Below, one piece after another: positions 54,232 through 62,597 of a DNA stretch of 64,000 nt. Each line of letters starts with the position of its first letter. Positions within the stretch are counted from its first letter, which is position 1. Made by a program: the position numbers and the translations under genes. Origin of the DNA: Sulfurimonas denitrificans DSM 1251 (lineage in GTDB: Bacteria > Campylobacterota > Campylobacteria > Campylobacterales > Sulfurimonadaceae); the NCBI RefSeq assembly GCF_000012965.1, contig NC_007575.1, forward strand, positions 124,001 through 188,000, written 5' to 3'. The notes beneath the pieces were generated by a model that made no database searches, was not told the DNA's origin, and saw nothing but the letters and a program-made list of their open reading frames with translations.

Positions 54232-54936
54232 TCAATTTTGTTTTAAAACTTCTATTTGCGAGAGTGCATAACTCTCAATAGTGCCAATATCTCTATGATA
54301 TGTATTGTTAAAGTATGTGTTTATTTTTCCGAGATACTTTGGTAATACATCATTGCTAAAATCTATCTCTTTTTTATCCAAACACTCTAAAAAATCAAAT
54401 AGTGAAGCTTCACAAATATATACTGCACCATTTGCGAGATTTGATGGTGGATTTTTTACCTTTTCATAAAACTCTTGCACAATGCCTCTGTTATCTAGTT
54501 CCACTATACCGCAGCTAGAGGGGTTGTCACTTTTAAATAGCATCATAGTTATATCACAATTATTAGGTCTATTTTTATGAGCATTTATGAATTTGCCAAA
54601 ATCACAAAAACTTAAATTATCAGCATGAACTAACATAAAGGGCTCATTATCAAAAAATGCTCTGTTTGTTAAGAGCGTTGAACCTGTATTTAAAAGCTTT
54701 TTTTCATATACTAATGTTATTTTGTCTCTATATTTTGAACTCTCAATGAACTCTTCTACTTGTACATGTAGATGGTGAGTATTTATCAGAAATTCATCTA
54801 TTCCAGCCTCAGATAGGTTCTTTAGCCAATACTCTAAAAGAGGTTTGCCATTTATTGGGACTAAGCATTTTGGGATGGTGTTGGTTATTGGTCTTAACCT
54901 ACTACCGATTCCAGCGGCTAAAAGTAAAGCTCTCAC
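54232..54936 (-). CDS. Sugar-phosphate nucleotidyltransferase
   Basis: A 234-residue NTP-transferase with LLAAGIGSRLRPITNTIPKC (about 5-24: G-x-G-x-R...PK), FMLVHADNLSFCDF (the metal Asp; about 100) and NLANGAVYICEASLFDFL. This fits the RmlA/HddC/GmhC group that activates sugar 1-phosphates. The start overlaps the HldE-like stop by four bases. Together with that gene and the SIS isomerase at 62598 it suggests a heptose-type activation route. Confidence 0.86.
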   Translation of the reverse strand: MRALLLAAGIGSRLRPITNTIPKCLVPINGKPLLEYWLKNLSEAGIDEFLINTHHLHVQVEEFIESSKYRDKITLVYEKKLLNTGSTLLTNRAFFDNEPFMLVHADNLSFCDFGKFINAHKNRPNNCDITMMLFKSDNPSSCGIVELDNRGIVQEFYEKVKNPPSNLANGAVYICEASLFDFLECLDKKEIDFSNDVLPKYLGKINTYFNNTYHRDIGTIESYALSQIEVLKQN

Positions 54937-56342
54937 TCAAGCTCTTTTAGGATTTCATCTTTTTTTATAGGTACATTTCCTATACGACTCACTTGTATAG
55001 CCGATGCTAAAGAGCCAAGATATGCACTTTTCCATATATCAGCGCCAACAGCCAAAGCCATTGAACTGCATGTAAGAAGAGAATCACCTGCACCACTCAC
55101 ATCTTTTACGAGGGCACCCAAGGCTTCAATATTATCTGTTAATAAGCCACTAGAGACATTATTATAAATCATAACGCCCTCAGCACCAAGAGTTGTAAAG
55201 ATATACTTAGCATCTGTTTTAGAAGCTAATTTTTCAGATAAAACAACCAAACCAGATTCAAAATCATTAAGTGATAGTCTAATCTCTCTCTCCGTAGGAG
55301 TTACAAGCGTCATATGTTTAAACTTAGAGATATCTCCGATTTGAGAAGAACTTTGAGAATCTGCTGCCATTAAAATCTTTTTTTCAATACCCATAGCTGT
55401 TATGGAGTTGATAATATTTTTTGTTAAAACACCATAACTAAAGTCTGAAAATATTATTAAATCAACTTTATCAATACACTCATTAATACTCTTTAGTATC
55501 TTTTTTTCTATATCTCTACTTACTCCATGCTGTTTAAGATGATTTACTCTTAGAAGAGTTTTCTCTTTTGCTCGAAAGCGCTGCTTTAAGGTAGTAGGTC
55601 TTGAAGTGTCGGTGTGAAGTGAAACATCTATATCTAGCTTCTCTAAAGTATCTTTTACAAAGTTATTATTATCACTTCCTATAACAGATATAAACTTGAC
55701 ATTTGCGCCTAATGTTTTGGCATGGCTTGCTACAATTGCTGCTCCGCCTAGAAATTTGTTGCTAAGTAGAGGAGTAACTACTATTGTTGGATCTTCTTGA
55801 CTCATTCCTAATGGCTCACATGTAATATACTCATCAACAATCGTGTCACCTATAACTAAAACATTTAAATTAGCAAAGCTCTCAACGATGCTCTTTAGCT
55901 CATGAGGCTTAAAAGAGTGTCTGTTTGTATATTTGTTGCTATGGTTTACTTTATAGTTTGTAGATAAAAACTCTTTTCTTAAGAGATCCATAGATGAAAA
56001 ACCAATCTCCCCAGAACTAAAGAGAAGCTTTCCGCCATAGGCATTAATAGTGTCTAATTCACTATTTTCTCTGTTTTCATGCTCTTTACCTTTAACTACT
56101 ATATCTGGCATGTGCTCTTTTATATACTCTAGGGCTGAGACTTCCAAGATAAAAGCTTCATCTACATAGCTAGTCGCTTTTATGGATTCAAGTCTTATCT
56201 CTTGATTTATTCCTTTATAGCTCATAGCATCACTATTTACCCCTACTGTAAGGTATTCACCACTCTCTTTTGCAAACTTTAAAAGTCTAAGGTGTCCAGG
56301 ATGCAAAATATTAAAATCACCGCTTACAAATACTTTTTTCAT
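54933..56342 (-). CDS. HldE-like bifunctional enzyme with reversed domain order
   Basis: A 469-residue fusion. Residues 1-135 are a cytidylyltransferase-like domain (VSGDFNILHPGHLRLLKFAK with HPGH at 14-17; LTVGVNSDAM; DIVVKGKEHENRENSELD). Residues about 155-469 are a PfkB/ribokinase-like domain (LVIGDTIVDEYITCEPLG; KFLGGAAIVASHAKTLGA; VTPTEREIR; anion hole DVSGAGDS near 415-421). In classical HldE the kinase comes first and the nucleotidyltransferase second, so the order here is swapped. Presumed chemistry is phosphorylation and nucleotidylation of a heptose-like sugar; substrate unproven. Confidence 0.85.
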   Translation of the reverse strand: MKKVFVSGDFNILHPGHLRLLKFAKESGEYLTVGVNSDAMSYKGINQEIRLESIKATSYVDEAFILEVSALEYIKEHMPDIVVKGKEHENRENSELDTINAYGGKLLFSSGEIGFSSMDLLRKEFLSTNYKVNHSNKYTNRHSFKPHELKSIVESFANLNVLVIGDTIVDEYITCEPLGMSQEDPTIVVTPLLSNKFLGGAAIVASHAKTLGANVKFISVIGSDNNNFVKDTLEKLDIDVSLHTDTSRPTTLKQRFRAKEKTLLRVNHLKQHGVSRDIEKKILKSINECIDKVDLIIFSDFSYGVLTKNIINSITAMGIEKKILMAADSQSSSQIGDISKFKHMTLVTPTEREIRLSLNDFESGLVVLSEKLASKTDAKYIFTTLGAEGVMIYNNVSSGLLTDNIEALGALVKDVSGAGDSLLTCSSMALAVGADIWKSAYLGSLASAIQVSRIGNVPIKKDEILKELE

Positions 56343-56350
56343 AAATTACC

Positions 56351-57469
56351 TTATATAAAATTTATATGTTGAGGCTTCTCTCCTGTTGGAGCTTCTAGTG
56401 GGTGTAAACCTTTTTTATAGTCATCCAAGAACTCATTTACTTTATGTTGCAGGCAGAGTGAGCCACACATTGTTTGAGCATCAAAATTCTCAGATGAGAT
56501 ATGATTCATAATCTCCCAGTATTTTTCGCTTTTTACAATATCTCTAAATCTTGTTTGGGTAATATTGCCTATATGAAAACGGCTATATTTTTCATTAAAG
56601 AACATTCCACATGGAGCCACTAACCCTGAGCCTGATATTTGTAGTTGAAACGGTGCCCCATAGCATTTTTGGTAGCTTCGTTTTCCTTCACTATTTATCT
56701 TAGACCACTTAACAGATACTTGGTACTCATCATCGCTATAAGATTCCGCCTCTTCTAAAATATGTGTTAGTTCTGCGTATTTGGAATAATCAACGCCAAG
56801 CGCTCCATCTTCGCTATCACTTGTGTGCTTTACCACTAAGTAGTCTGGTCTAATCTCTTTACCAAGTTTTGCAAGTGGTATTACTTGATCTGCATCTTCT
56901 GGCATAAGTACCATCTGCATGCCGATTGTTACACTTAAGTTGTTCTTTTTCTTTATCTCTACCATATCTTTTATATTTTGAATAACCTGATAAAAGTAAT
57001 CTTCTTTAACTCCCATAATCTCACCATATCTCTTTGCTTCACCTGCTGAAATATTTACTCTAAGGTATGTTAGATGAGGAAGGATTCTCTCTAGTGCCTC
57101 ATATCTTGTGTTATAGCCATGGGTTGCTACTGCCATTGATAAACCAAGCTGTGAACCTCTTATAATTGTATGCTCATAAACAGGCGAGAGGGTGCTCTCC
57201 CCATCACTAACAAGGCTAATTGCCTTAACTCCTATCTCAGCACAATCTTCTAAAAAATTATCAATAACATCTTTTGTAATATCAAATCTATCATTCTCTT
57301 GTAATCTTGCATAACAAAAATGACAACCATAATTACAAGCTCTAGTTAGAGCCATATCTATGGTTATAGGGACTATTCTCTCTCCTTTGTCCCACTGCTT
57401 TATCCGTTCTTGATGCCAATATATTTTTGTAGCATCGAGTATGATTTTATTGTCTTTTTTTATTTGCAT
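56351..57469 (-). CDS. Radical SAM/SPASM-like enzyme (first paralogue)
   Basis: A 372-residue protein with the [4Fe-4S]-SAM motif CNYGCHFC (Cys 45, 49, 52), a SDGESTL segment and C-terminal Cys groups KCYGAPF, APCGMFF and MCGSLC, as in SPASM or twitch auxiliary-cluster domains. It is paralogous to the protein at 60031: shared IGMQMVLMPED / IGAQMLLLPEN, YLVVK / YLVIK and closing H-x-NFI. It lies in a sugar operon, so a radical epimerisation, dehydration or C-C step on a sugar intermediate is plausible, but no reaction can be assigned. Starts 23 bases inside the upstream gene. Confidence 0.85.
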   Translation of the reverse strand: MQIKKDNKIILDATKIYWHQERIKQWDKGERIVPITIDMALTRACNYGCHFCYARLQENDRFDITKDVIDNFLEDCAEIGVKAISLVSDGESTLSPVYEHTIIRGSQLGLSMAVATHGYNTRYEALERILPHLTYLRVNISAGEAKRYGEIMGVKEDYFYQVIQNIKDMVEIKKKNNLSVTIGMQMVLMPEDADQVIPLAKLGKEIRPDYLVVKHTSDSEDGALGVDYSKYAELTHILEEAESYSDDEYQVSVKWSKINSEGKRSYQKCYGAPFQLQISGSGLVAPCGMFFNEKYSRFHIGNITQTRFRDIVKSEKYWEIMNHISSENFDAQTMCGSLCLQHKVNEFLDDYKKGLHPLEAPTGEKPQHINFI

Positions 57470-57746
57470 CTGTTTTTCCTTCTAAGAGCACAATAATTGG
57501 AATATTGTTTAATTTTTCTCGTAAATAAGCCTCATACGTCACTAAAACATCATATACGTCATCTTTTTGTACATATAACTCTACTTTTATAGATTGATTA
57601 TGTACATCTATTACCTTAAGTTTTTCTTTAAAAATTTGACTTAATCCACTGACTCTTTCAAACTGTTTATCAGCAGTCAATTTTTTCCAGAGTTTTAGTT
57701 CAGGCGATTCATATCTGTAATATTCTCTTTCACTCACCTTTTGCAT
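57447..57746 (-). CDS. Small protein of unknown function in sugar operon
   Basis: A 99-residue soluble protein (KVSEREYYRYESPELKLWKK; VDVHNQS-like IDVHNQSIKVELYVQKDD; NIPIIVLLEGKTDANKKRQ). No family is recognised. It sits between the epimerase (5 bases after) and the radical SAM gene, which begins 23 bases before its stop. The tight coupling suggests a partner of the radical SAM enzyme, for example a substrate carrier or binding subunit; this is inference. Confidence 0.65.
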   Translation of the reverse strand: MQKVSEREYYRYESPELKLWKKLTADKQFERVSGLSQIFKEKLKVIDVHNQSIKVELYVQKDDVYDVLVTYEAYLREKLNNIPIIVLLEGKTDANKKRQ

Positions 57747-57751
57747 CCTTT

Positions 57752-58741
57752 TTAAGCTTTATGTATATAGTGATCTGGAAAATTTTTCAAATCTTCATAA
57801 TTTAATTCCATCCATCTTACTACATCGTCAATACCATCACTTAGCTTTACATGTGGAGTTAGATTAAACTCTCTTAAGAGCTTTTCATTGTTCATTAGAT
57901 AGAGATTATCCTCAGATGTTCTCTCTTGGACAAGTTCTATCTGCTCTAAGATGTTTTTGCCGAGCTTGTTACAAATTAAATTAACCAAATCATATATGGA
58001 GATGGTTTTTGTGTCGCTTAGATGGTAAATTTCACCGCTTTTTGCCTCTTTGGCAATTTTTAGTGTAGCCTTGCAAACATCATCTATGTGAATAAAGCTC
58101 CTTACTGCTTTACCTCCACCATGGAGTTGAAGTTTTTGATTTTTCTTTATCATCAAAATTGTTTTTGGGATTATTCTGTAGAGCTGTTGATATGCTCCAT
58201 AGACATTTGAAGCTCTAGTGTAGTTAATAGGAAACCCATGCGTTTTAAAATAGCTATACAAAATAAGGTCTGCACTTGCCTTTGAGGCTGCATAAGGTGA
58301 AGATGGCAGCAGAGCCATGGACTCTTTTATGTTGTTGCAACTCCCATATACTTCAGGTGTGGATACCTGCACAAACTTTTTAATAAAGCTAAATTTATAT
58401 ATCTTGTCTAAAAGTGCAACTAATGAGAGAGTGTTTGTGTTGAACCACTCAAGCGGTGCATCCCAGCTTTGGGCAACCATTCCTTGAGCTGCAAAGTTTA
58501 TGATGTAGTCAATCTTATTATCAAAAATAAGGTCTGAAATATTTTGAGAATCATTGTTGATGTCTAGTTGAAAAAACTTTACTCTGTTTTGTTTAGGGTT
58601 GTTTTTGTAAGCTAAAAGAGAGTCATGATACTCAGCACTTCTGCTAATGGCAAAAATCTTTGCATCTTCTTCATTATCAAGGAGATAGTTAATAAATGAG
58701 CCGCCTGAGAAGCTGTTGCTCCCTAGAACTAAATACTTCAC
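57752..58741 (-). CDS. NAD-dependent sugar epimerase/dehydratase (extended SDR)
   Basis: A 329-residue short-chain dehydrogenase-type enzyme with LVLGSNSFSGGSFINYLL as a slightly altered Rossmann glycine motif, the active-site YAASK (in SSPYAASKASADLILYSY, about 148) with a preceding Ser/Thr (VSTPEVYG), and YTRASNVYGAYQQLYRIIPK. Closest by eye to UDP-glucose 4-epimerase or GDP-mannose 4,6-dehydratase enzymes. The start is GTG overlapping the transketolase stop by one base. Likely acts on the nucleotide sugar made by this cluster. Confidence 0.88.
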   Translation of the reverse strand: MKYLVLGSNSFSGGSFINYLLDNEEDAKIFAISRSAEYHDSLLAYKNNPKQNRVKFFQLDINNDSQNISDLIFDNKIDYIINFAAQGMVAQSWDAPLEWFNTNTLSLVALLDKIYKFSFIKKFVQVSTPEVYGSCNNIKESMALLPSSPYAASKASADLILYSYFKTHGFPINYTRASNVYGAYQQLYRIIPKTILMIKKNQKLQLHGGGKAVRSFIHIDDVCKATLKIAKEAKSGEIYHLSDTKTISIYDLVNLICNKLGKNILEQIELVQERTSEDNLYLMNNEKLLREFNLTPHVKLSDGIDDVVRWMELNYEDLKNFPDHYIHKA

Positions 58742-59229
58742 TACAGAGATCTCATATATACTGGACCGTTATGTTCTATCATCTTTTTAACTTCATCTCT
58801 TACACTCTCTTTAGTGGGTGATAAAATCAGTATATTTTTTAAGATAGATATTAGTTTGATGTCATCATCATCCATACAGTGGCTTCTGCCAAGCATAGAA
58901 AAGTAGTTATCTGCACCGACTCCAATGATTTTTATATTTAGTTTATGCTCATTTACATCATATCTAAGCTGCTCGTAAGCTCTCATAGTAATAAAAGGTA
59001 TTTGAGAGTAGATAATTGGCTTTAAACCAGTCATTGACATACCCGCAGCCATACTTACGGTTGCTTGTTCATTTATGCCTGTATTAAAAGCTCTGTTTGA
59101 ATGGTTATCAAAAAACTCGTCTAAGACCGCAAAACCCATATCTCCTGCTAAGAGCACCATAGATTCATCTTCTTTAAAATAAGAGTAAAGTTCTTTCATA
59201 ATATCTTGTTTTGATACTAAGTTACTCAT
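58741..59229 (-). CDS. Transketolase second subunit, pyrimidine-binding domain only
   Basis: A 162-residue protein (start ATG 59229, eight bases after GGAG; an ATG eight codons earlier is less likely). It contains the TPP-pyrimidine domain: VLLAGDMGFAVLDEF, then FNTGINEQATVSMAAGMSMT with the catalytic Glu near 54. The usual C-terminal transketolase domain (about 130 residues) is missing: the protein ends at GPVYMRSL, where that domain would begin. It pairs with the N-terminal subunit at 59222, whose stop it overlaps. The truncation looks clean. Confidence 0.83.
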   Translation of the reverse strand: MSNLVSKQDIMKELYSYFKEDESMVLLAGDMGFAVLDEFFDNHSNRAFNTGINEQATVSMAAGMSMTGLKPIIYSQIPFITMRAYEQLRYDVNEHKLNIKIIGVGADNYFSMLGRSHCMDDDDIKLISILKNILILSPTKESVRDEVKKMIEHNGPVYMRSL

Positions 59230-60019
59230 TGTCCAACTCCAGTACATATCCATCTAGTGTAGGGCATCTGAAGTGATGTTTTTGAGAATCTTCTAATATT
59301 GTTACTCCTTTACCTTTAATAGTACGGGCAAACATGATAGAGAAATTTTTATTTTTAGTATTATAAAATTTATCAAAACACTCAGATATAAGCTCCTCAT
59401 TATGACCATCAATATCATAAAAACCATCATCTATAAAAGAGCTTAAGACTTTTGAGAGTCTATTATTATCAAGCGCTATATCATCAACCCTTCCCATTGC
59501 TTGGAGATTATTTGCATCTACGATGACCATCAGGTTGTCTAGTTTAAATCTATAGGCAAGCATCAAAGCTTCCATATTGCTTCCCTCTTGCATCTCGCCA
59601 TCGCCAACCATGCAGATAACTCTGTTTGGTTTATTTTGGATTTTAAAAGATTGAGCCATTCCCACAGCTATTGGAAGACCGTGACCGAGTGAACCAGTTG
59701 AAGCTTCTATCATGTAGTTGCTATTTTGCGTAAGACAACCTTTTATTGAAGCTTCATCAGTGTTGAATTTTTCGAGTTCAAAGTCTGGCAAGAAACCAAG
59801 TTCATTTAAGATGATGTAGTAAGCATACGCACCATGTCCTTTGCTCAGTATAAACCTATCTCTAGAGTCATCTTGTGGATTGTTTTTTGTATATTTTAAA
59901 TATTTATTAAAAAGGACACTTAAAATTTCTACTGTTGAGAGTGATGGGGCTAAGTGTCCAGCTCCTGTATCACAAGAGAGTTTTATAGTCTTGTGTCTAA
60001 TCTCTTTAGAGTTTATCAT
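59222..60019 (-). CDS. Transketolase first subunit (TPP-diphosphate-binding half)
   Basis: A 265-residue protein with SKGHGAYAYYIILNELGF (about 59), EASTGSLGHGLPIAVGMA (about 105) and the TPP motif GDGEMQEGSNMEAL...NN (GDG at 139-141, VDANNLQAMG near 164). Split transketolases consist of such halves. In a sugar operon this may transfer a two-carbon unit to build a longer ketose or branched sugar instead of serving the pentose phosphate pathway. It is one gene downstream of the second radical SAM enzyme. Confidence 0.9.
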   Translation of the reverse strand: MINSKEIRHKTIKLSCDTGAGHLAPSLSTVEILSVLFNKYLKYTKNNPQDDSRDRFILSKGHGAYAYYIILNELGFLPDFELEKFNTDEASIKGCLTQNSNYMIEASTGSLGHGLPIAVGMAQSFKIQNKPNRVICMVGDGEMQEGSNMEALMLAYRFKLDNLMVIVDANNLQAMGRVDDIALDNNRLSKVLSSFIDDGFYDIDGHNEELISECFDKFYNTKNKNFSIMFARTIKGKGVTILEDSQKHHFRCPTLDGYVLELDNE

Positions 60020-60030
60020 TTAAAGATTTC

Positions 60031-61140
60031 CTATATAAAATTTACATGAGCATTTGGATGTTTTAATGCCCATAAATATCGATTAACTTCATCCATTCTA
60101 CAGTTTTTTCTACAAGAAGATATATCTAGTTCATTTTTTACATAGTTAATATTTTGTTTTCTTTTGTCACCTTGCCAAATCTCTTTAAAAGTTTGAGTAT
60201 TGATATTTCCCAAGTTGAAATTTTCATTTCCTAAAAACGCACTACAACTATAAACAGAACCATCTGCCATAATATATCCCCAAAAAAATGGAGTAGCATA
60301 ACATTTTTCATAAGGCTGTTTTAACTCTTCTAATTTTTTCATAGTATTTGCTCTAAAGATTACTTTAAACTCATCAGTCTCATATTTTTTTAGCTCTTCC
60401 TCGAGACCCATCATGCTTTTATAAGTTAAACCTTCATATTTTCTAGAAGTCCCATATAGACTCTGTGTATAAGGTTTTATAACCAAGTAATCTACACCGA
60501 TTTGAGACATTTTTTTAGCTAGCAAAATGGCACTTTGCATGTTTTCTGGAAGCAAAAGCATTTGAGCACCGATAGTACAACTGTAATTGTTCTCTTTTTT
60601 AATCTTTACAGCAGTAGATAAGTTATCCACTACCTTGTCAAAATCTTCAGGTTTTGTTTGGTGAACAGAAGCATAAGTATCTCTATCTCCTGCATTGATG
60701 CTAACTTTAATCCATTTACAATTTTTTACATAATTTTTGACAGTTGTCTCATTTATGGCTACGGCATTTGTAGTTAAGGAGGTATCAATTCCTACTTCAC
60801 TACAAATATCTAAGATATTTGGAAGTGGTTTGTAAAGAGTTGGTTCGCCTTCACCTGCAAACATAATGCTCTTTACTCCCAAGGAGGCCATTTCCCTGAT
60901 TCTATCACCTAAAATCTTCTCATCTTGTTTGATGCTTTTGTAACCAATATAATCAACTGAACAAAATGTGCACCTGTGGTTACATGAGCCTATAGGTGTA
61001 ATCTCCAAGTATATAGGATAAATCTCTTTTTGTTTTTCCCAATCATCTTTAGTCTCATACCATTTTGAAACTTCTAGAGGATGATAGAGTAGTTTATGAG
61101 AATCTATTGAGTATGTATCAGCCATTTGGTTGTCCATCAT
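60031..61140 (-). CDS. Radical SAM/SPASM-like enzyme (second paralogue)
   Basis: A 369-residue protein with CNHRCTFC (Cys 53, 57, 60), FAGEGEPTL (GGE-like motif, about 95) and C-terminal Cys groups KCYATPF, YSCSAFL and SCRKNCRM. The pattern matches the paralogue at 56351 through the whole length. The start region has two ATG in a row within the end of the glycosyltransferase gene, an overlap of about 23 bases. The substrate is unknown; neighbours suggest a sugar phosphate or nucleotide sugar. It lacks a B12-binding domain. Confidence 0.86.
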   Translation of the reverse strand: MMDNQMADTYSIDSHKLLYHPLEVSKWYETKDDWEKQKEIYPIYLEITPIGSCNHRCTFCSVDYIGYKSIKQDEKILGDRIREMASLGVKSIMFAGEGEPTLYKPLPNILDICSEVGIDTSLTTNAVAINETTVKNYVKNCKWIKVSINAGDRDTYASVHQTKPEDFDKVVDNLSTAVKIKKENNYSCTIGAQMLLLPENMQSAILLAKKMSQIGVDYLVIKPYTQSLYGTSRKYEGLTYKSMMGLEEELKKYETDEFKVIFRANTMKKLEELKQPYEKCYATPFFWGYIMADGSVYSCSAFLGNENFNLGNINTQTFKEIWQGDKRKQNINYVKNELDISSCRKNCRMDEVNRYLWALKHPNAHVNFI

Positions 61141-62533
61141 TGATAATGTTTAATAGTTTTTGAATAAAACCTTTGTAGCTGTTCTCTTGTAATAATCGTT
61201 TAAAATCTTTTTTTGGTGATTTTTTCAATAAAACTTTTTCTATATCTTCAAATGTTTTAAAAAAAACTACTGCTTCGCTATATGATTTTTCTTTTGATAA
61301 TTTTCTGCAATCATAAACTATAGGTATTGCCCCACAAGCGGCCGCTTCAAGTGTTCTTTGTTGTAGTATGTAGTTTTGATGTGGTGCAAAAGCGAAGGTA
61401 GCACTATTATAGACCTCTGCTATCTCTTCTCCATAATTGAGTACACCTTTGTAGTATGGTCTTAGTACTTCGTACTTATCCCAGCCTGAGCCATAAATCT
61501 CTATTTTGTACTTTGATTTAATTTGACAAAGGTCAATTAAAGAAATATCTCTGATAATAAATGGAATAATTCTTGCACTCAGATAGTGCTTATCTAGACG
61601 AAAAGTATTTGAAATCTTATCTATCTTTTCGTCTGTAAACTCTCCTCCAGCATGAAAAAAAGATATCATGAATTTTACTGCTTCATTGACTTGATCATTG
61701 TCCTCTGGAATAAAATCTAAGTAAGAACTTCCTATAAAAACAATCTTTTTTTCTCTTTTTATTGATGGGTTAAGCTTATAAATTTTTTCATTGACACAAA
61801 AGCTTTGTCTTTGAAACTCTACACCTTTTTTCTCTAATAAATCATCAATCAAATTTACTAAGGAAAATATATAGTCTCTCTTTCTAAGTGTTATTTTAGA
61901 GTCATCACTTAGATATGGCATAGGGTCTTGAACCCATACAAAGTTAAAAACATCATCACTTAAAAAACTATTTCTAATGAAGTTAATGTTGATAGTTACA
62001 TGTGGGTTAAATTCAAAGATTTTTTTATAATTGTTATACTCTTCATGTCCTTCATAGAGATGAAAAAATACTTCATATCCCATCTCTATTAAGGTATCAG
62101 CAATATTTTTTGATATATGTTGCATTACGGTTGTGCAGCTGTGCGCAAATAGATAAAACCTTAGTGGTTCATTAAAGTCTAGCTTTGCATTTTTTAATCT
62201 ATCTACATATATGTTATTTAATTTTTGCCTGAATAATTGAGCTTCATTTATGGCTTTGGTTAGATTTTCTGATATTACATCTACTTCTTCTTGTAAAATA
62301 TCTAGCCCGTTAAAGTCAATCTTTGTAGGAAGTCTAAACTCTCCCTGCGCTAAATCATCTACAAGAGAGTTGATAGGAAGATGTACTAGATTAGCTAAAT
62401 TTGAATCTATCTTTTCGCCGTTATAGTAGCAAACCTGTAAAAATTCATGGTCTTGATCATCGCTTCTATTTTGTTGTTTTGCAACTCTAAGCGCTTCTTT
62501 ACTAGAGAGAAAGTAAGTATCAGGCTCAATCAT
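61118..62533 (-). CDS. Glycosyltransferase with CgeB-like C-terminal domain
   Basis: A 471-residue protein. The N-terminal 130 residues are helical and unassigned. Residues about 140-470 read as a GT-B glycosyltransferase: RFYLFAHSCTTVMQHISKNI, VVW-like FVWVQDPMPYLSDDS, IEIYGSGWDKYEVLRPYYKG and FAPHQNYILQQRTLEAAACG, the last being the donor-binding block of CgeB/Glyco_trans_1_2 proteins. It is first in the operon; its ATG is 65 bases from the divergent SIS gene. It might extend or modify the flagellin glycan. Confidence 0.8.
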   Translation of the reverse strand: MIEPDTYFLSSKEALRVAKQQNRSDDQDHEFLQVCYYNGEKIDSNLANLVHLPINSLVDDLAQGEFRLPTKIDFNGLDILQEEVDVISENLTKAINEAQLFRQKLNNIYVDRLKNAKLDFNEPLRFYLFAHSCTTVMQHISKNIADTLIEMGYEVFFHLYEGHEEYNNYKKIFEFNPHVTININFIRNSFLSDDVFNFVWVQDPMPYLSDDSKITLRKRDYIFSLVNLIDDLLEKKGVEFQRQSFCVNEKIYKLNPSIKREKKIVFIGSSYLDFIPEDNDQVNEAVKFMISFFHAGGEFTDEKIDKISNTFRLDKHYLSARIIPFIIRDISLIDLCQIKSKYKIEIYGSGWDKYEVLRPYYKGVLNYGEEIAEVYNSATFAFAPHQNYILQQRTLEAAACGAIPIVYDCRKLSKEKSYSEAVVFFKTFEDIEKVLLKKSPKKDFKRLLQENSYKGFIQKLLNIINDGQPNG

Positions 62534-62597
62534 AATTTAATCTTTATGTTTAGTTTTAAAGAGTAAAATACTATAAATTTACTTAAAGTGTGTTTGA

